From: JANMMJ01 sp964543235
GTDB taxonomy: Bacteria > Pseudomonadota > Alphaproteobacteria > Rhizobiales > Aestuariivirgaceae
Direction of reading: 5' to 3'
Assembly: GCA_964543235.1 (NCBI GenBank)
Contig: CAZIXE010000048.1
Coordinates: forward strand, 1-25,781
DNA: 25,781 nt
Below the pieces are notes generated by a model. It was not told the DNA's origin. It searched no databases and saw nothing but the letters and a program-made list of their open reading frames with translations. This document shows positions 6,875-14,642 of the stretch, one piece after another. The translations under genes and the position numbers were made by a program. Each line of letters begins with the position of its first letter. Positions within the stretch are counted from its first letter, which is position 1.

Positions 6875-7750
6875 CTAGTTCCACCAGCCCTTGTGCTCCT
6901 TCTTGGGTTGCCGGAGGACGCCATCGCCGGGCTTTGGCGGCTCGATCTCCAGCAGGTAGCGCTGCTCCGGGCTCATGCGGTTGTAGAGCCCCTCGGTCAG
7001 GTAATCGAGCTGTGTGAGCTGCTGCGGCAGGTCGCGCCGCGTATAGGTGAGATGCAGCATGCGCCGGTAGCTGTTGTCCTTCTTGAGCGTCCCCGAATGC
7101 CACATCGAGGAATTGCAGATGATGGCTGCCCCGGCCGGCGCCTCGACCAGCACTTCGCCGGGGTAGGGGGCCGCAAGATCTTCCGGCACCCGCGCCGCAT
7201 CCTCCGGCGACAGGGGCTCCGGCTCCCAGTCGCCGATATTGACATAGGGCACGTTGATCGGCGCCCACCAGTGCGAGCCTGGCACCACCCGCGTCGGCCC
7301 GTTGTTGAGCGTCATGTCGTCCAGCATGATCATCGAGTTGACCACCCACCAGTCGTCCTTGAACTTCTTGGGCACATCGACATGGAGGTCCTGCTGGCCG
7401 TGGCCCTGCACCGGATCGCGCAGGTTTGCGCCATGTACCTTGATCTCGCCCAAAAGATAGGCCGACGCCGCCAGGATCTCCGGGATCCACAGGCATTTGT
7501 CGAAGGCTTCCGTCTTGTTGAAGATGTTGGAGATGCGCCGCGCGCCGGGTTCCACATGGACCTCGTGCCCGCCCTTCTGGTTTTCCAGGGCGTGCAGCCG
7601 CTCGAACTCGGAGCGCATGCTCTTCAGGTCGTCTTCGTCAAGAACATTCTCGACGATGAAGAACCCGTCACGGTCGAGCTGCTCCTTCTGGGTGGTGGTG
7701 ATGGCGTCCGGCCCGACGCCGAGCGTCCGCAGCGCCTGCTTGGTGTACAT
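6875..7750 (-). CDS. Phytanoyl-CoA dioxygenase (PhyH) family Fe(II)/2-oxoglutarate oxygenase
   Basis: A 291-residue cytoplasmic oxygenase. The iron ligands fit the 2-His-1-carboxylate triad: LHVDV gives His123 and Asp125, and SSMWHSG gives His218; Arg229/230 in NSYRR is positioned to bind the 2-oxoglutarate carboxylate. The VVPGSHWW stretch is typical of PhyH/EctD-type proteins. Start 7750 has GGGAGG 8 nt upstream. The family hydroxylates small molecules (phytanoyl-CoA, ectoine, alkyl phosphonates, and others); the substrate is not readable here. Expression is probably from the promoter at 7807-7835 under LacI control, since the operator overlaps the transcription start and the LacI gene follows in the same direction. 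Confidence 0.9.
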   Translation of the reverse strand: MYTKQALRTLGVGPDAITTTQKEQLDRDGFFIVENVLDEDDLKSMRSEFERLHALENQKGGHEVHVEPGARRISNIFNKTEAFDKCLWIPEILAASAYLLGEIKVHGANLRDPVQGHGQQDLHVDVPKKFKDDWWVVNSMIMLDDMTLNNGPTRVVPGSHWWAPINVPYVNIGDWEPEPLSPEDAARVPEDLAAPYPGEVLVEAPAGAAIICNSSMWHSGTLKKDNSYRRMLHLTYTRRDLPQQLTQLDYLTEGLYNRMSPEQRYLLEIEPPKPGDGVLRQPKKEHKGWWN

Positions 7751-7784
7751 GGGCGTCCTCCCTGCTTCCGGTCCGTTTCTGGCA

Positions 7785-7806
7785 AAACGTTTAGCTAAAC
7801 GTTTAG
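7785..7806 (-). promoter_or_regulatory. Double LacI-family operator
   Basis: Positions 7785-7804 form a perfect 20-bp palindrome, AAACGTTTAGCTAAACGTTT. It contains two LacI-type cores: AAACGTTT (7785-7792) and CTAAACGTTTAG (7795-7806), each with the central CG step that the hinge helix inserts into. It lies directly downstream of the -10 box, covering the expected transcription start of the dioxygenase gene. The LacI gene at 5780-6793 is the obvious ligand. Confidence 0.88.
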
Positions 7807-7835
7807 AATCTACCTGTATGAAGGTGGCGAGTCAA
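7807..7835 (-). promoter_or_regulatory. Sigma-70-type promoter for dioxygenase-LacI operon
   Basis: On the minus strand the -35 TTGACT (plus 7830-7835) and -10 TAGATT (plus 7807-7812) are separated by exactly 17 nt. The start of transcription would fall in the LacI operator next to it, giving steric repression. Confidence 0.75.
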
Positions 7836-7856
7836 GCCGCCGTGCCATGGGCCGGA

Positions 7857-9032
7857 TCACCGCCGTGCGAGTTCGGCCTGCCCTTCGGCCGTGTAGGTCA
7901 GGCTGAGGCTCAGGGTGTGGACAGTCTCGCCCCCGGTGGCGGCGAGAAGGCTGTAACCGGCCCTGAGCGACCAGGCACTTGCATCATCTTCCTCTGCCTC
8001 GCCACCGAGGCGCCAGGCGAGGGTGAGATCGGCGAGCCGTTCTGTCTCGTCCGTGCCACGGGAGGACCACGACCGCCGCTCCGCATAGGCGAGCATGGTG
8101 GTCAGCGGCCCGTCCTCGATCTCGGCGGCGAGCGTCGCAACGGCCTGATCCGCATCGCCACCCCCGGCATGCCGCAACAGTGCCAGCTCACCCAGCAGCC
8201 GTACCGTTGCTTCGCCCGTCTGGAAACGTGCCGTCCCGGCCGCCAGCCAGCCCCATTCGTCGTGCGGCGCGCTGCCGTTCTCCTCCTGCTCCTCGTTCGC
8301 CCGTCCGGCGCGCTGGTAGAGAAATCCCAGCCGGTAGCCCAGGTCGCCCTCGCGGAAGCACGCCTCGGCCTCGCCGCCCCGGCAGCCATCGAGCACGACC
8401 GCCGCCGACGATATGCCGCGGGTGTTGCCGGCGCCGCCATCGGCCAGTGTGGTGCGGCCGCGGCGCGTGAACAGCGAGTCGCTGAACACACTCCGGTCCA
8501 TGGTGAAAAGACTGGCGGTCAGGGCATGCGCCAGGCCGGCTGCCGCAAAACCGGCGCTGGCTTCCAGCCCCCAGCGCTCGTCGAGATCATAGTCTCCCGC
8601 GAGGTCGCCGGCATGGAGCCCGTCGAGCTCGGCGCTCGCCAGGCCGAACGTCGCATCGAACTTGCCTGCACTCACTGTCACCGCTTCGCCTTCGAAGCTG
8701 ACCTGCAGCGCATTGGCATATACGCCGATATCCTCGAATGCGCGGCTTTCACCGGCTTCGACGTCAAGCACCGGTTCGGCTGTGACTGCGGCAGTGAAGG
8801 CTATGGCCTCGGCCGGCATCAGGGTTATTTCAGCCTCGACTGTTGCACCGAAATCATTGGCCGCCGCAGCCTGCGCCGGCACCGTCACTTCATCCAGCAA
8901 CTCCACGGAGACGGCATGGGCCAGGCACGGCGCGTCGCAGTCACTGGCGCCGGCCGCGCCCGCGAGCCCGGCTAGCGCCATCATGAACGCCAGTGCACCT
9001 CCGCACAGCCGCATCTCCCCGCAGCGACGCAT
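7857..9032 (-). CDS. Outer-membrane beta-barrel (porin-like) protein
   Basis: A 391-residue protein. It has a signal peptide (LCGGALAFMMALAGLAGAAGAS) and a mature chain of alternating amphipathic strands rich in Ala/Gly/acidic residues, with turns such as AGKFDATFGLAS, a phrase typical of porin and LbtU-like barrels. Cys residues CDAPC near the mature N-terminus and CRGGEAEAC in a loop may form disulfides. The C-terminus ends in TLSLSLTYTAEGQAELARR rather than the classical terminal Phe, so insertion by BAM through an internal strand is assumed. Start 9032 or the in-frame ATG at 9014 are both possible; GGGGAG lies close to the latter. It follows the RTX gene by 70 nt on the same strand and may share its transcript. 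The cargo is unknown. Confidence 0.7.
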   Translation of the reverse strand: MRRCGEMRLCGGALAFMMALAGLAGAAGASDCDAPCLAHAVSVELLDEVTVPAQAAAANDFGATVEAEITLMPAEAIAFTAAVTAEPVLDVEAGESRAFEDIGVYANALQVSFEGEAVTVSAGKFDATFGLASAELDGLHAGDLAGDYDLDERWGLEASAGFAAAGLAHALTASLFTMDRSVFSDSLFTRRGRTTLADGGAGNTRGISSAAVVLDGCRGGEAEACFREGDLGYRLGFLYQRAGRANEEQEENGSAPHDEWGWLAAGTARFQTGEATVRLLGELALLRHAGGGDADQAVATLAAEIEDGPLTTMLAYAERRSWSSRGTDETERLADLTLAWRLGGEAEEDDASAWSLRAGYSLLAATGGETVHTLSLSLTYTAEGQAELARR

Positions 9033-9102
9033 TTGGCCGGCCCTAACCTCCCGCGGCTACGATGCCACTTGCCGCGGCCGGGCGGAAGATGGCCCGGCGT
9101 GA

Positions 9103-10194
9103 TCAGATGATCAGCAACTCATCGCTGACATTACCATTGCCGTTGCTGTCGCTCACTCCAATGAGCCGGATCACATCGCCATCGCCTTTGAGCGTGAGTT
9201 GCCACACGCCGCCGACCAGTGCTTCGCTGGCGATGCTGGCCGCGCCGTTCGGCAGGTCGATCACATCGATGGCCTGCCGGCGGTAGTCGGTGATCGTCTC
9301 GGTCTCGGCGATGCCGTTGTTGAGACCGAAGAACACGAACGTGTCGGCGCCGCTGCCGCCGGTCAGCACGTCATCGCCCGCCCCGCCATTGAGCCGGTCA
9401 TGGTCCTCGCCGCCGCGCAGCCGGTCGTCGCCGTCGCCGCCGCGGATCGTGTCATTGCCGGAAAGGCCGCGGATCGTGTCATCGCCGCTACGGCCCCTGA
9501 TGATATCGCCGCCCGCATAGCCAAGCAGTTCCTCGCCCTTGCCCGTTCCGGTGACTTCGATCCGTGTGAGCTGTTCGCGCTCGCCGTCGGGACTGGTGGC
9601 GAGCACCAGCCCCACGCCCTCGGCATAGAACTTGTGCTCGACCGAAGGATCGAGCGGATTGACGTCCTTGGTCTTCAGCAGGTCTTCGAACGAACCGTAG
9701 ATCACATGCGCCTCCGCTGTCAGCGACAGCACCTTGGCGAAATCCTCGGCGATGCCGGGCGCGAACTCCTGCTGATAGGTATCGCCGATCTGGGGATCCC
9801 CCAGCATGACGATGCCGGGCTTGGCGCCATCGACGCCTGCTTTCCAGGAGCCTTCCGTGCTCACCGGTACCGGATTGCCGGGCTCGTAGGTCCGCGTGTC
9901 TTCGCCGAAGTACCAGACATTGCCCTCGCTGTCCTGCGCGAACCAGTCGAACGTGTCCTCGACCACGATGCCGTTCACCCGCTCGACATCGTGCACGACG
10001 ATGCAGGTGACGCCGTCGATTACCACCGTCTGGCGTGTCACCGTGACCGTGGAACTCGTGGCGCCGTCCTTCTCCTCGAACACGAAGGTCGTGCCGGGCC
10101 GCAGGGTGAGAAACGGATTGTCGATCGTGGTGCTAAACTGCGATGGATCGGGAACGGGGATGGCACTGGCGGTGGGATCTGCGGTGAAGGACAT
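9103..10194 (-). CDS. Secreted RTX (hemolysin-type calcium-binding repeat) protein
   Basis: A 363-residue protein. Start 10194 is set by AGGAG 7 nt upstream; the longer frame to 10311 is Arg-rich and unlikely. The N-terminal 220 residues form a conserved domain of unknown function (NPFLTLRPGTTFVFE, DWFAQDSEGNVWYFGED, GSWKAGVDGAKPGI, KFYAEGVGLV) that I have seen in other secreted proteins. Then come about six nonapeptide repeats of the GGxGxDxL type (IRGRSGDDTIRGLSGNDTI and onwards), which bind calcium and mark export by a type I ABC secretion system through a C-terminal signal. No Cys-rich or protease motif is visible. No T1SS genes are in the window. It lies downstream of the ECF sigma/membrane protein pair on the same strand. 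Confidence 0.85.
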   Translation of the reverse strand: MSFTADPTASAIPVPDPSQFSTTIDNPFLTLRPGTTFVFEEKDGATSSTVTVTRQTVVIDGVTCIVVHDVERVNGIVVEDTFDWFAQDSEGNVWYFGEDTRTYEPGNPVPVSTEGSWKAGVDGAKPGIVMLGDPQIGDTYQQEFAPGIAEDFAKVLSLTAEAHVIYGSFEDLLKTKDVNPLDPSVEHKFYAEGVGLVLATSPDGEREQLTRIEVTGTGKGEELLGYAGGDIIRGRSGDDTIRGLSGNDTIRGGDGDDRLRGGEDHDRLNGGAGDDVLTGGSGADTFVFFGLNNGIAETETITDYRRQAIDVIDLPNGAASIASEALVGGVWQLTLKGDGDVIRLIGVSDSNGNGNVSDELLII

Positions 10195-10367
10195 GACACT
10201 CTCCTGCGCTGGGGCCGCACGGCGCCGGCGGGCCGCATCGATCGGGCCCGCAAGCTGCGGCTCACGGTTGACGGATGGGCCGCGCGCCGTCGCTGCGGGC
10301 ACCGACAGCAACTACGCAACCGCCGCCCCGCTTCTTTCACGCAGTCCGCAGAAACGTTGGTGATCGC

Positions 10368-11054
10368 TCAGTCGAAGGGCTCGATGCTGTGGGCCTTGAA
10401 AGACGCAGGGCCTGTCTGCACGCCGCGGATGGCGACATCGCCTTCCTCGACCGGCGAGCCGGCGAATGTGATGACCGCGCCTGCCATGTCGACGGTCCAT
10501 TCGCGGCCCTTGAAGTCCCGCAGCCGCAACTCATGGCCGCTGACGGCGATGGCCGCCCCGCCCAGCTGGCCGAGTTCGGGCCGGCTCCACTCCGCATAGG
10601 GGATGGTGGTATAGGCCCTGTAGGCCGGGAACTGCCGGGACAGCCAGCCATGCACCGCCTCTCCGGCGCTGAACCCGTGCAGCGCCACCCCAAGCGCGAT
10701 CGCAATAGCCGCAACCGCCGTCATGATCAGGCCCGGGCGGTAGCGGTGGCCGCGCCGCGTCCGCGACACGCTGTAATAGGCTGAGGCGATCGCCAGCCCC
10801 AGCACGGCGAGCGCCGCCACGGGTGCCCCCGGCGCCACATCGTCGAAGGGCATTTCGTCGAAGCCCCGGCCGCCCGCCTGCAGCGCGTCCGTCACCACGA
10901 ACAGGCCCAGCGCCACGCTGATGGCGCCGAGCAGTGTCGCCAGTCCTGCCAGCACCCAGAACACCGCCCGCTTGGCCAGGAAATAGGCGACCGGCCGTGG
11001 CACCAGCCCGCGCCGTTCGATTTCCCGCAACACGTCTTGGCTGAGCTTGCTCAT
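10368..11054 (-). CDS. Three-TM membrane protein paired with ECF sigma factor (putative anti-sigma)
   Basis: A 228-residue inner-membrane protein. Hydrophobic segments lie at about residues 30-54, 77-95 and 106-128; the first 25 residues (SKLSQDVLREIERRGLVPRP) are cytoplasmic and amphipathic, and the last 90 residues form a soluble domain with beta-like hydrophobic spacing (ELRLRDFKGREWTVDM). The ATG overlaps the sigma-factor stop by 4 nt, so the two are translationally coupled, the usual arrangement for ECF sigma and its regulator. No zinc-binding HxxxCxxC anti-sigma motif is present, and I do not recognise the family, so the anti-sigma role comes from position only. Confidence 0.6.
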   Translation of the reverse strand: MSKLSQDVLREIERRGLVPRPVAYFLAKRAVFWVLAGLATLLGAISVALGLFVVTDALQAGGRGFDEMPFDDVAPGAPVAALAVLGLAIASAYYSVSRTRRGHRYRPGLIMTAVAAIAIALGVALHGFSAGEAVHGWLSRQFPAYRAYTTIPYAEWSRPELGQLGGAAIAVSGHELRLRDFKGREWTVDMAGAVITFAGSPVEEGDVAIRGVQTGPASFKAHSIEPFD

Positions 11055-11653
11055 GTCTCCAGGATTCCGATGTCAAGTCCCGACAGTTCCAGCGCCTCCC
11101 GCAGCCGCGCCAGGCCCCGCCGGATCAGCGTGGCCACCGTGCCGGGCGGCATTTCCAGAATGTCGGCGATGTCGCTGTAGCTCCTGTCCTCGAGATAGCG
11201 CAGCACCAGTACGTCCCGGTAGCGCTGGCCGAGGCTGTTGAGGCAGGCCGCGATGGTCCGTTCCAGTCCGGCATAGGCGAGCCGGGCCTGCGGATCGCGC
11301 GGGTCGCTGAGCCGTTCGATGAGCAGGAGGCCCGCTTCCCCGTCGATCAGCTGCGGCTCGGCGCGGCGCTTCCGCAGATAGTTCATCGCTTCATTATGCG
11401 CGATCCGGTACAGCCAGGCCGCAAACGGCCGTGCCGGGTCATAGTCGCGCAGGTTGACATAGGCCTTGATAAAGGCTTCCTGAAGGACATCGTCGCCCGC
11501 CTGTGCATGCGCGCCCAGGAGCCGGCGCACATAGCGCCCGAGCGGCACCTCATGGCGCACCACCAGCTCGCCATAGGCATTGCGCTCGCTGAGCGCCACG
11601 GCGGTCAGCGCCGCATCGTCGAGGCCGGAATAGTCGCTCGTGCGGTTGTTCAT
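11051..11653 (-). CDS. ECF-type RNA polymerase sigma factor
   Basis: A 200-residue protein. Start 11653 is chosen because GGGAAAG precedes it; the longer frame to 11752 is Arg-rich non-homologous sequence. Region 2 contains DDVLQEAFIKAYVNL and FAAWLYRIAHNEAMNYLRK (the -10 and core-binding part) and region 4 contains the helix-turn-helix YSDIADILEMPPGTVATLIRRGLARLRE for the -35 element. Region 3 is absent, as expected for group IV. It is the first gene of the cluster with the membrane protein (4-nt overlap), RTX protein and outer-membrane protein, which are its candidate targets. I could not recognise a GGAAC-type autoregulated promoter in the 158-nt gap before the divergent gene. Confidence 0.92.
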   Translation of the reverse strand: MNNRTSDYSGLDDAALTAVALSERNAYGELVVRHEVPLGRYVRRLLGAHAQAGDDVLQEAFIKAYVNLRDYDPARPFAAWLYRIAHNEAMNYLRKRRAEPQLIDGEAGLLLIERLSDPRDPQARLAYAGLERTIAACLNSLGQRYRDVLVLRYLEDRSYSDIADILEMPPGTVATLIRRGLARLREALELSGLDIGILET

Positions 11654-11811
11654 CTTTCCCGTCACATGACTACGCTCGCTTTGCCGGCCGGGCCAGCCTT
11701 CACCCTCTGTGTTCCATCTGCTGTTACGTCTGCGGCGCGGCTTTTCTTGCACCGGCCCGCGCCCCGTGGCACGTCAGCAAGCGCGTATCAGCCGCTGCGG
11801 GGGAGGGGATC

Positions 11812-12417
11812 ATGCCGCTCAAGGTCATCGGGACGGGCTTCGGCCGCACCGGCACCGACTCGATGCGCGAGGCGCTGAACATCCTGGGCTTCGGCCCCTG
11901 CCACCACATGTTCGAGGTCATCGCCCATCCCGAACAGCGGCGCCTGTGGCGGGACCTCGCGCAAGGGGCAGCCCCCGATTGGGAGCAGCTCTTCGCCGGC
12001 TATGCCTCCTGCATGGACTGGCCCTCCGCCCATTACTGGCGGCACCTCGTTGCCGCCTATCCCGAGGCCCAGTTGATCCTCACCTGGCGCTCGCCGGAGA
12101 GCTGGTGGGTGAGCTTCGAAAAGTCGGTGCTCGCCGTCATCGCCGGCAGCCAGGACCAGGCGTCGCTGGGCATCGCCCTGATCCGCAACCAGGTCTTCGG
12201 CGGCAGGCCGCACGACCGCGGCCACGCCATCGCCTGCTATGAGGCCCATGTCGCGGCGGTGAAGGCGGAAGTGCCGCCGCATCGCCTGCTCGTGCACCGG
12301 CTGGGCGATGGCTGGGCCCCGCTCTGCGCCCATCTCGGCGTGCCCATCCCCGGCCAGCCCTATCCCAGCCGCAACCGCGCCGATGACTTCACCGCCGCGC
12401 ATGCAGCGAGATCATAA
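11812..12417 (+). CDS. Sulfotransferase-family protein (Sulfotransfer_4-like)
   Basis: A 201-residue protein. GGGGGAGGGG lies just upstream of ATG 11812. The N-terminus VIGTGFGRTGTDSMREAL (about residues 5-22) is the 5'-phosphosulfate-binding loop of PAPS-dependent sulfotransferases in the form seen in the small bacterial sulfotransferase-like family. The 3'-phosphate site fits LILTWRSPESWWVSF (Arg and Ser in the RSPE..W context). The length equals that family. It would transfer sulfate from PAPS to an unidentified acceptor in the cytoplasm. It is divergent from the ECF sigma gene with a 158-nt gap, and has no obvious partner. Confidence 0.82.
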   Translation: MPLKVIGTGFGRTGTDSMREALNILGFGPCHHMFEVIAHPEQRRLWRDLAQGAAPDWEQLFAGYASCMDWPSAHYWRHLVAAYPEAQLILTWRSPESWWVSFEKSVLAVIAGSQDQASLGIALIRNQVFGGRPHDRGHAIACYEAHVAAVKAEVPPHRLLVHRLGDGWAPLCAHLGVPIPGQPYPSRNRADDFTAAHAARS

Positions 12418-12578
12418 CGGTGTCAGTGATTGATGCCGCTACCGGCGCCGAGCCGGAAGGAAGTCGATGTCCGAGGCGCTGGCGCATGGCTCGGTTCAAT
12501 GCTGGTGGAACGCTGGTGGTCCAAGGCGTCATTCTCCTGAAAAATGCTTTGCCGGACGGAACATCATCCCCGGAAGCC

Positions 12579-13055
12579 TCATCCCCCCTCATAGGCGCGC
12601 TCCAGCGCCGCGATGTCGAGCTTCACCATCTGCAGCATCGCTTCGGCGACGCGCTTCGCCTTGTCCCGGTCGGGGTCCTGCATGAGTTCGCCAAGCCGCT
12701 TCGGTGTGATCTGCCAGCTGAGGCCCCAGCGGTCCTTGAGCCAGCCGCATTGCTCGATGCTGCCGCCGTCCTTGAGCGCCTCCCACAGACGGTCGATCTC
12801 GGCCTGCGTGTCGCATTCGACCATGATCGAGAAGGCGTGGTTGAAGGGATCGAGCGGGCCCGCCTCGATCGCCATGTAGGGCTGGTCGCCGAGGTTGAAG
12901 CCGGCGACCTTCACGCTGTCGGGCGGCCCGGCCGGCGACTCGGCGGGCATGGTGGTGGTCCAGAGGACAGCCGAACCCGGAATCAGCGACGTGTAGAAGC
13001 GGATGGCCGTCTCCATGTCCTTCGCGAACCAGAGATTCTGGGTGATCCTTGTCAT
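12579..13055 (-). CDS. PhnB-type VOC (glyoxalase fold) protein
   Basis: A 158-residue protein. It begins TRITQNLWFAKDMETAIRFY and has GWLKDRWGLSWQITPKRLGELM near the C-terminus, the signature of the PhnB/'3-demethylubiquinone methyltransferase-like' group of the vicinal-oxygen-chelate superfamily. The function of these proteins is mostly unknown; antibiotic-binding or dioxygenase roles are documented in relatives. It is the third gene of the TetR-VOC-VOC operon, 12 nt after the previous stop, so it is probably induced by the same ligand. The name 3-demethylubiquinone methyltransferase often given to this group is misleading. Confidence 0.85.
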   Translation of the reverse strand: MTRITQNLWFAKDMETAIRFYTSLIPGSAVLWTTTMPAESPAGPPDSVKVAGFNLGDQPYMAIEAGPLDPFNHAFSIMVECDTQAEIDRLWEALKDGGSIEQCGWLKDRWGLSWQITPKRLGELMQDPDRDKAKRVAEAMLQMVKLDIAALERAYEGG

Positions 13056-13067
13056 CGCGTCCCCCTC

Positions 13068-13841
13068 TCAGCGCCGCGGCGCCAGCAGCGCAAATTCGGC
13101 GCCTTGCGGGTCGCTGCCGGTCACGATCCATTGCCCGGTCGGAACCTCCATCGGCTCCTGCACGATCTTGCCGCCCCCCTTCACAACCCGCGCCGCCGCG
13201 GCGTCGATCGCTTCGACATTGAAGTAGAACACCCAGCGGGCTTCGGGCTCCGCGGCCGTCTTCGTCATCATGCCGCCGATCGCATCGCCGCCCGCCGCGA
13301 ACAGCTGGTAGACGCCGGCCGGCCCCATATCCATGGCGCGCTCCGGAGTCCAGCCGAACATCGCCGCGTAGAATGTAAAGGCCTCCTGGCCATTGCCGGC
13401 ATGCAGTTCGCGCCAGCCGACATGGCCTGGCGTGTTGGGCGGAACCGGCGTGGGATTGCCTTCGCCCAGGGGCTTGAACAGATTGAACATGGCCCCATGG
13501 CAATCGGCCGCCACCGCAAACCGGCCGACCGTCGGGATATCTGTCGCAGCCTTGCAGATCCTGCCGCCGAGACTCTCGACACGCCTGGCGTCGGCATCGA
13601 CATCGGCTGAATGGATGTAGGCGTTCCACATCGGCTTGAGGCCGCCCTCCGCAGCGCCTTCGGGCAGGGCCATCATCCCGCCCACCATGGTCTCTCCAGC
13701 CTTGAGGACCGAATAGGCCATGCCGGGCACGCCTGAGTCCGTGATCGTCCAGCCCACGACATCGCTGTAGAAGGCCGCGGCCGCCTCGGGGTCTGTCGTC
13801 ATCAGGTCGTACCAGATGAAGGGTGATGGCTTTGCACTCAT
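13068..13841 (-). CDS. Two-domain VOC family protein (CFP30-like)
   Basis: A 257-residue protein with two glyoxalase-fold halves. The first begins FIWYDLMTTDPEAAAAFYSDVVGW (residues 8-31), the second VGWRELHAGNGQEAFTFYAAMFGW (about 142-165). The halves end in AMFNLFKPL and AEFALLAPR. Fused tandem VOC proteins bind small hydrophobic ligands or detoxify reactive electrophiles; the metal ligand set cannot be fixed by eye. It overlaps the TetR stop by 4 nt, so it is translationally coupled to its regulator. Confidence 0.87.
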   Translation of the reverse strand: MSAKPSPFIWYDLMTTDPEAAAAFYSDVVGWTITDSGVPGMAYSVLKAGETMVGGMMALPEGAAEGGLKPMWNAYIHSADVDADARRVESLGGRICKAATDIPTVGRFAVAADCHGAMFNLFKPLGEGNPTPVPPNTPGHVGWRELHAGNGQEAFTFYAAMFGWTPERAMDMGPAGVYQLFAAGGDAIGGMMTKTAAEPEARWVFYFNVEAIDAAAARVVKGGGKIVQEPMEVPTGQWIVTGSDPQGAEFALLAPRR

Positions 13842-14461
13842 GGCGTGTCCTCCTCGGTATTGGAACAGTGGAACAGAAGCTCGATGTAGCGCCGCAGGTG
13901 GCGCAGGCTGTCAGCAGCCGCTTCCGGGCCGCCATTCGCCTTGGCCAGGATGAAGGATCCCTGGATGACTGCCTGGGTGTAGAGCGCCAGGCTCTCGGCG
14001 CTCCAGTCGGCCTGCGGCGCGTAGTAGTCCCTGGCCAGTGCGATGTCCCGGGCGACCTCGGCAGCATGGGCGTTGATCTCGTGTGCGCAGGCCGCGCGGA
14101 TCGCTGGATGCGTCTGGTAGGCTTCCTGCACCATGGTGCCGAGCAGGCAGGTGAACTCCGGCAGGCTGCCGCGCAGGATGGCGATCCTGAAATCGATGTA
14201 GCCCAGGAGCCGCAGCAGCGGGTCCGGCAGGTCCCGGTAGGGTGCCTGCGCAAACAGGCCCCGCGCCATCTCGCCGAAATGGCCGGCGGCGGCGACGGCC
14301 AGATCCTCCTTGTTCCTGAAGTGGTGGAAGAATCCGCCCTTGGTGACGCCAGCGGCCGCGCACAGATCGTCGATGCTGGTGGCGGCATAGCCCTTGCTGC
14401 GGATCACCTCGAGGGCGGCATCGAGGATGCGGGTTCGCGTGGGGTGGGGATCGCTCGGCAT
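13838..14461 (-). CDS. TetR-family repressor
   Basis: A 207-residue protein. The N-terminal helix-turn-helix is TRTRILDAALEVIRSKGYAA followed by TSIDDLCAAAGVTKGGFFHHF, the classical TetR pattern. The C-terminal part holds the AcrR-like ligand domain. I set the start at 14461 rather than 14494, because the promoter -10 (14467-14472) and operator lie between the two. It heads the operon with two VOC genes and should repress it in the absence of an unknown ligand. It resembles TetR regulators that control glyoxalase-like or dehydrogenase genes in Alphaproteobacteria. Confidence 0.92.
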   Translation of the reverse strand: MPSDPHPTRTRILDAALEVIRSKGYAATSIDDLCAAAGVTKGGFFHHFRNKEDLAVAAAGHFGEMARGLFAQAPYRDLPDPLLRLLGYIDFRIAILRGSLPEFTCLLGTMVQEAYQTHPAIRAACAHEINAHAAEVARDIALARDYYAPQADWSAESLALYTQAVIQGSFILAKANGGPEAAADSLRHLRRYIELLFHCSNTEEDTP

Positions 14462-14466
14462 GGGTG

Positions 14467-14494
14467 AACATACCAACCGGTCGGTACTTGTCAA
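14467..14494 (-). promoter_or_regulatory. TetR operon promoter with operator in the spacer
   Basis: Minus strand: -35 TTGACA (plus 14489-14494), 16-nt spacer, -10 TATGTT (plus 14467-14472). The 16-bp near-palindrome TACCGACCGGTTGGTA (plus 14471-14486, one mismatched pair) fills the spacer, the textbook layout for TetR repression. The predicted start of transcription falls at about 14460, on the TetR start codon, so the mRNA may be leaderless. Confidence 0.8.
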
Positions 14495-14642
14495 GTGTCT
14501 CGCTGCCGCCGGCCGATACCTGCAAACTGCCCGGTCACCTTAACCTGAGCATAATTCTTCTCACGCGCCGGACACATCGCTCTCGCCGAGAGGTGAGAAA
14601 CCGTGTGCTGACTTTTTGCACGCTGCCCGTCATATCCGCCGC

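Noticed and set aside
12418..12578. 161-nt gap between the sulfotransferase and VOC genes
   Set aside because: I looked for a small gene, a terminator and repeats and saw nothing convincing.
12589..14388. 599-residue minus-strand frame spanning both VOC genes and TetR
   Set aside because: It is a frame shadow of three recognisable genes on the same strand; its sequence is Arg/Gly/Pro rich without domain signatures.
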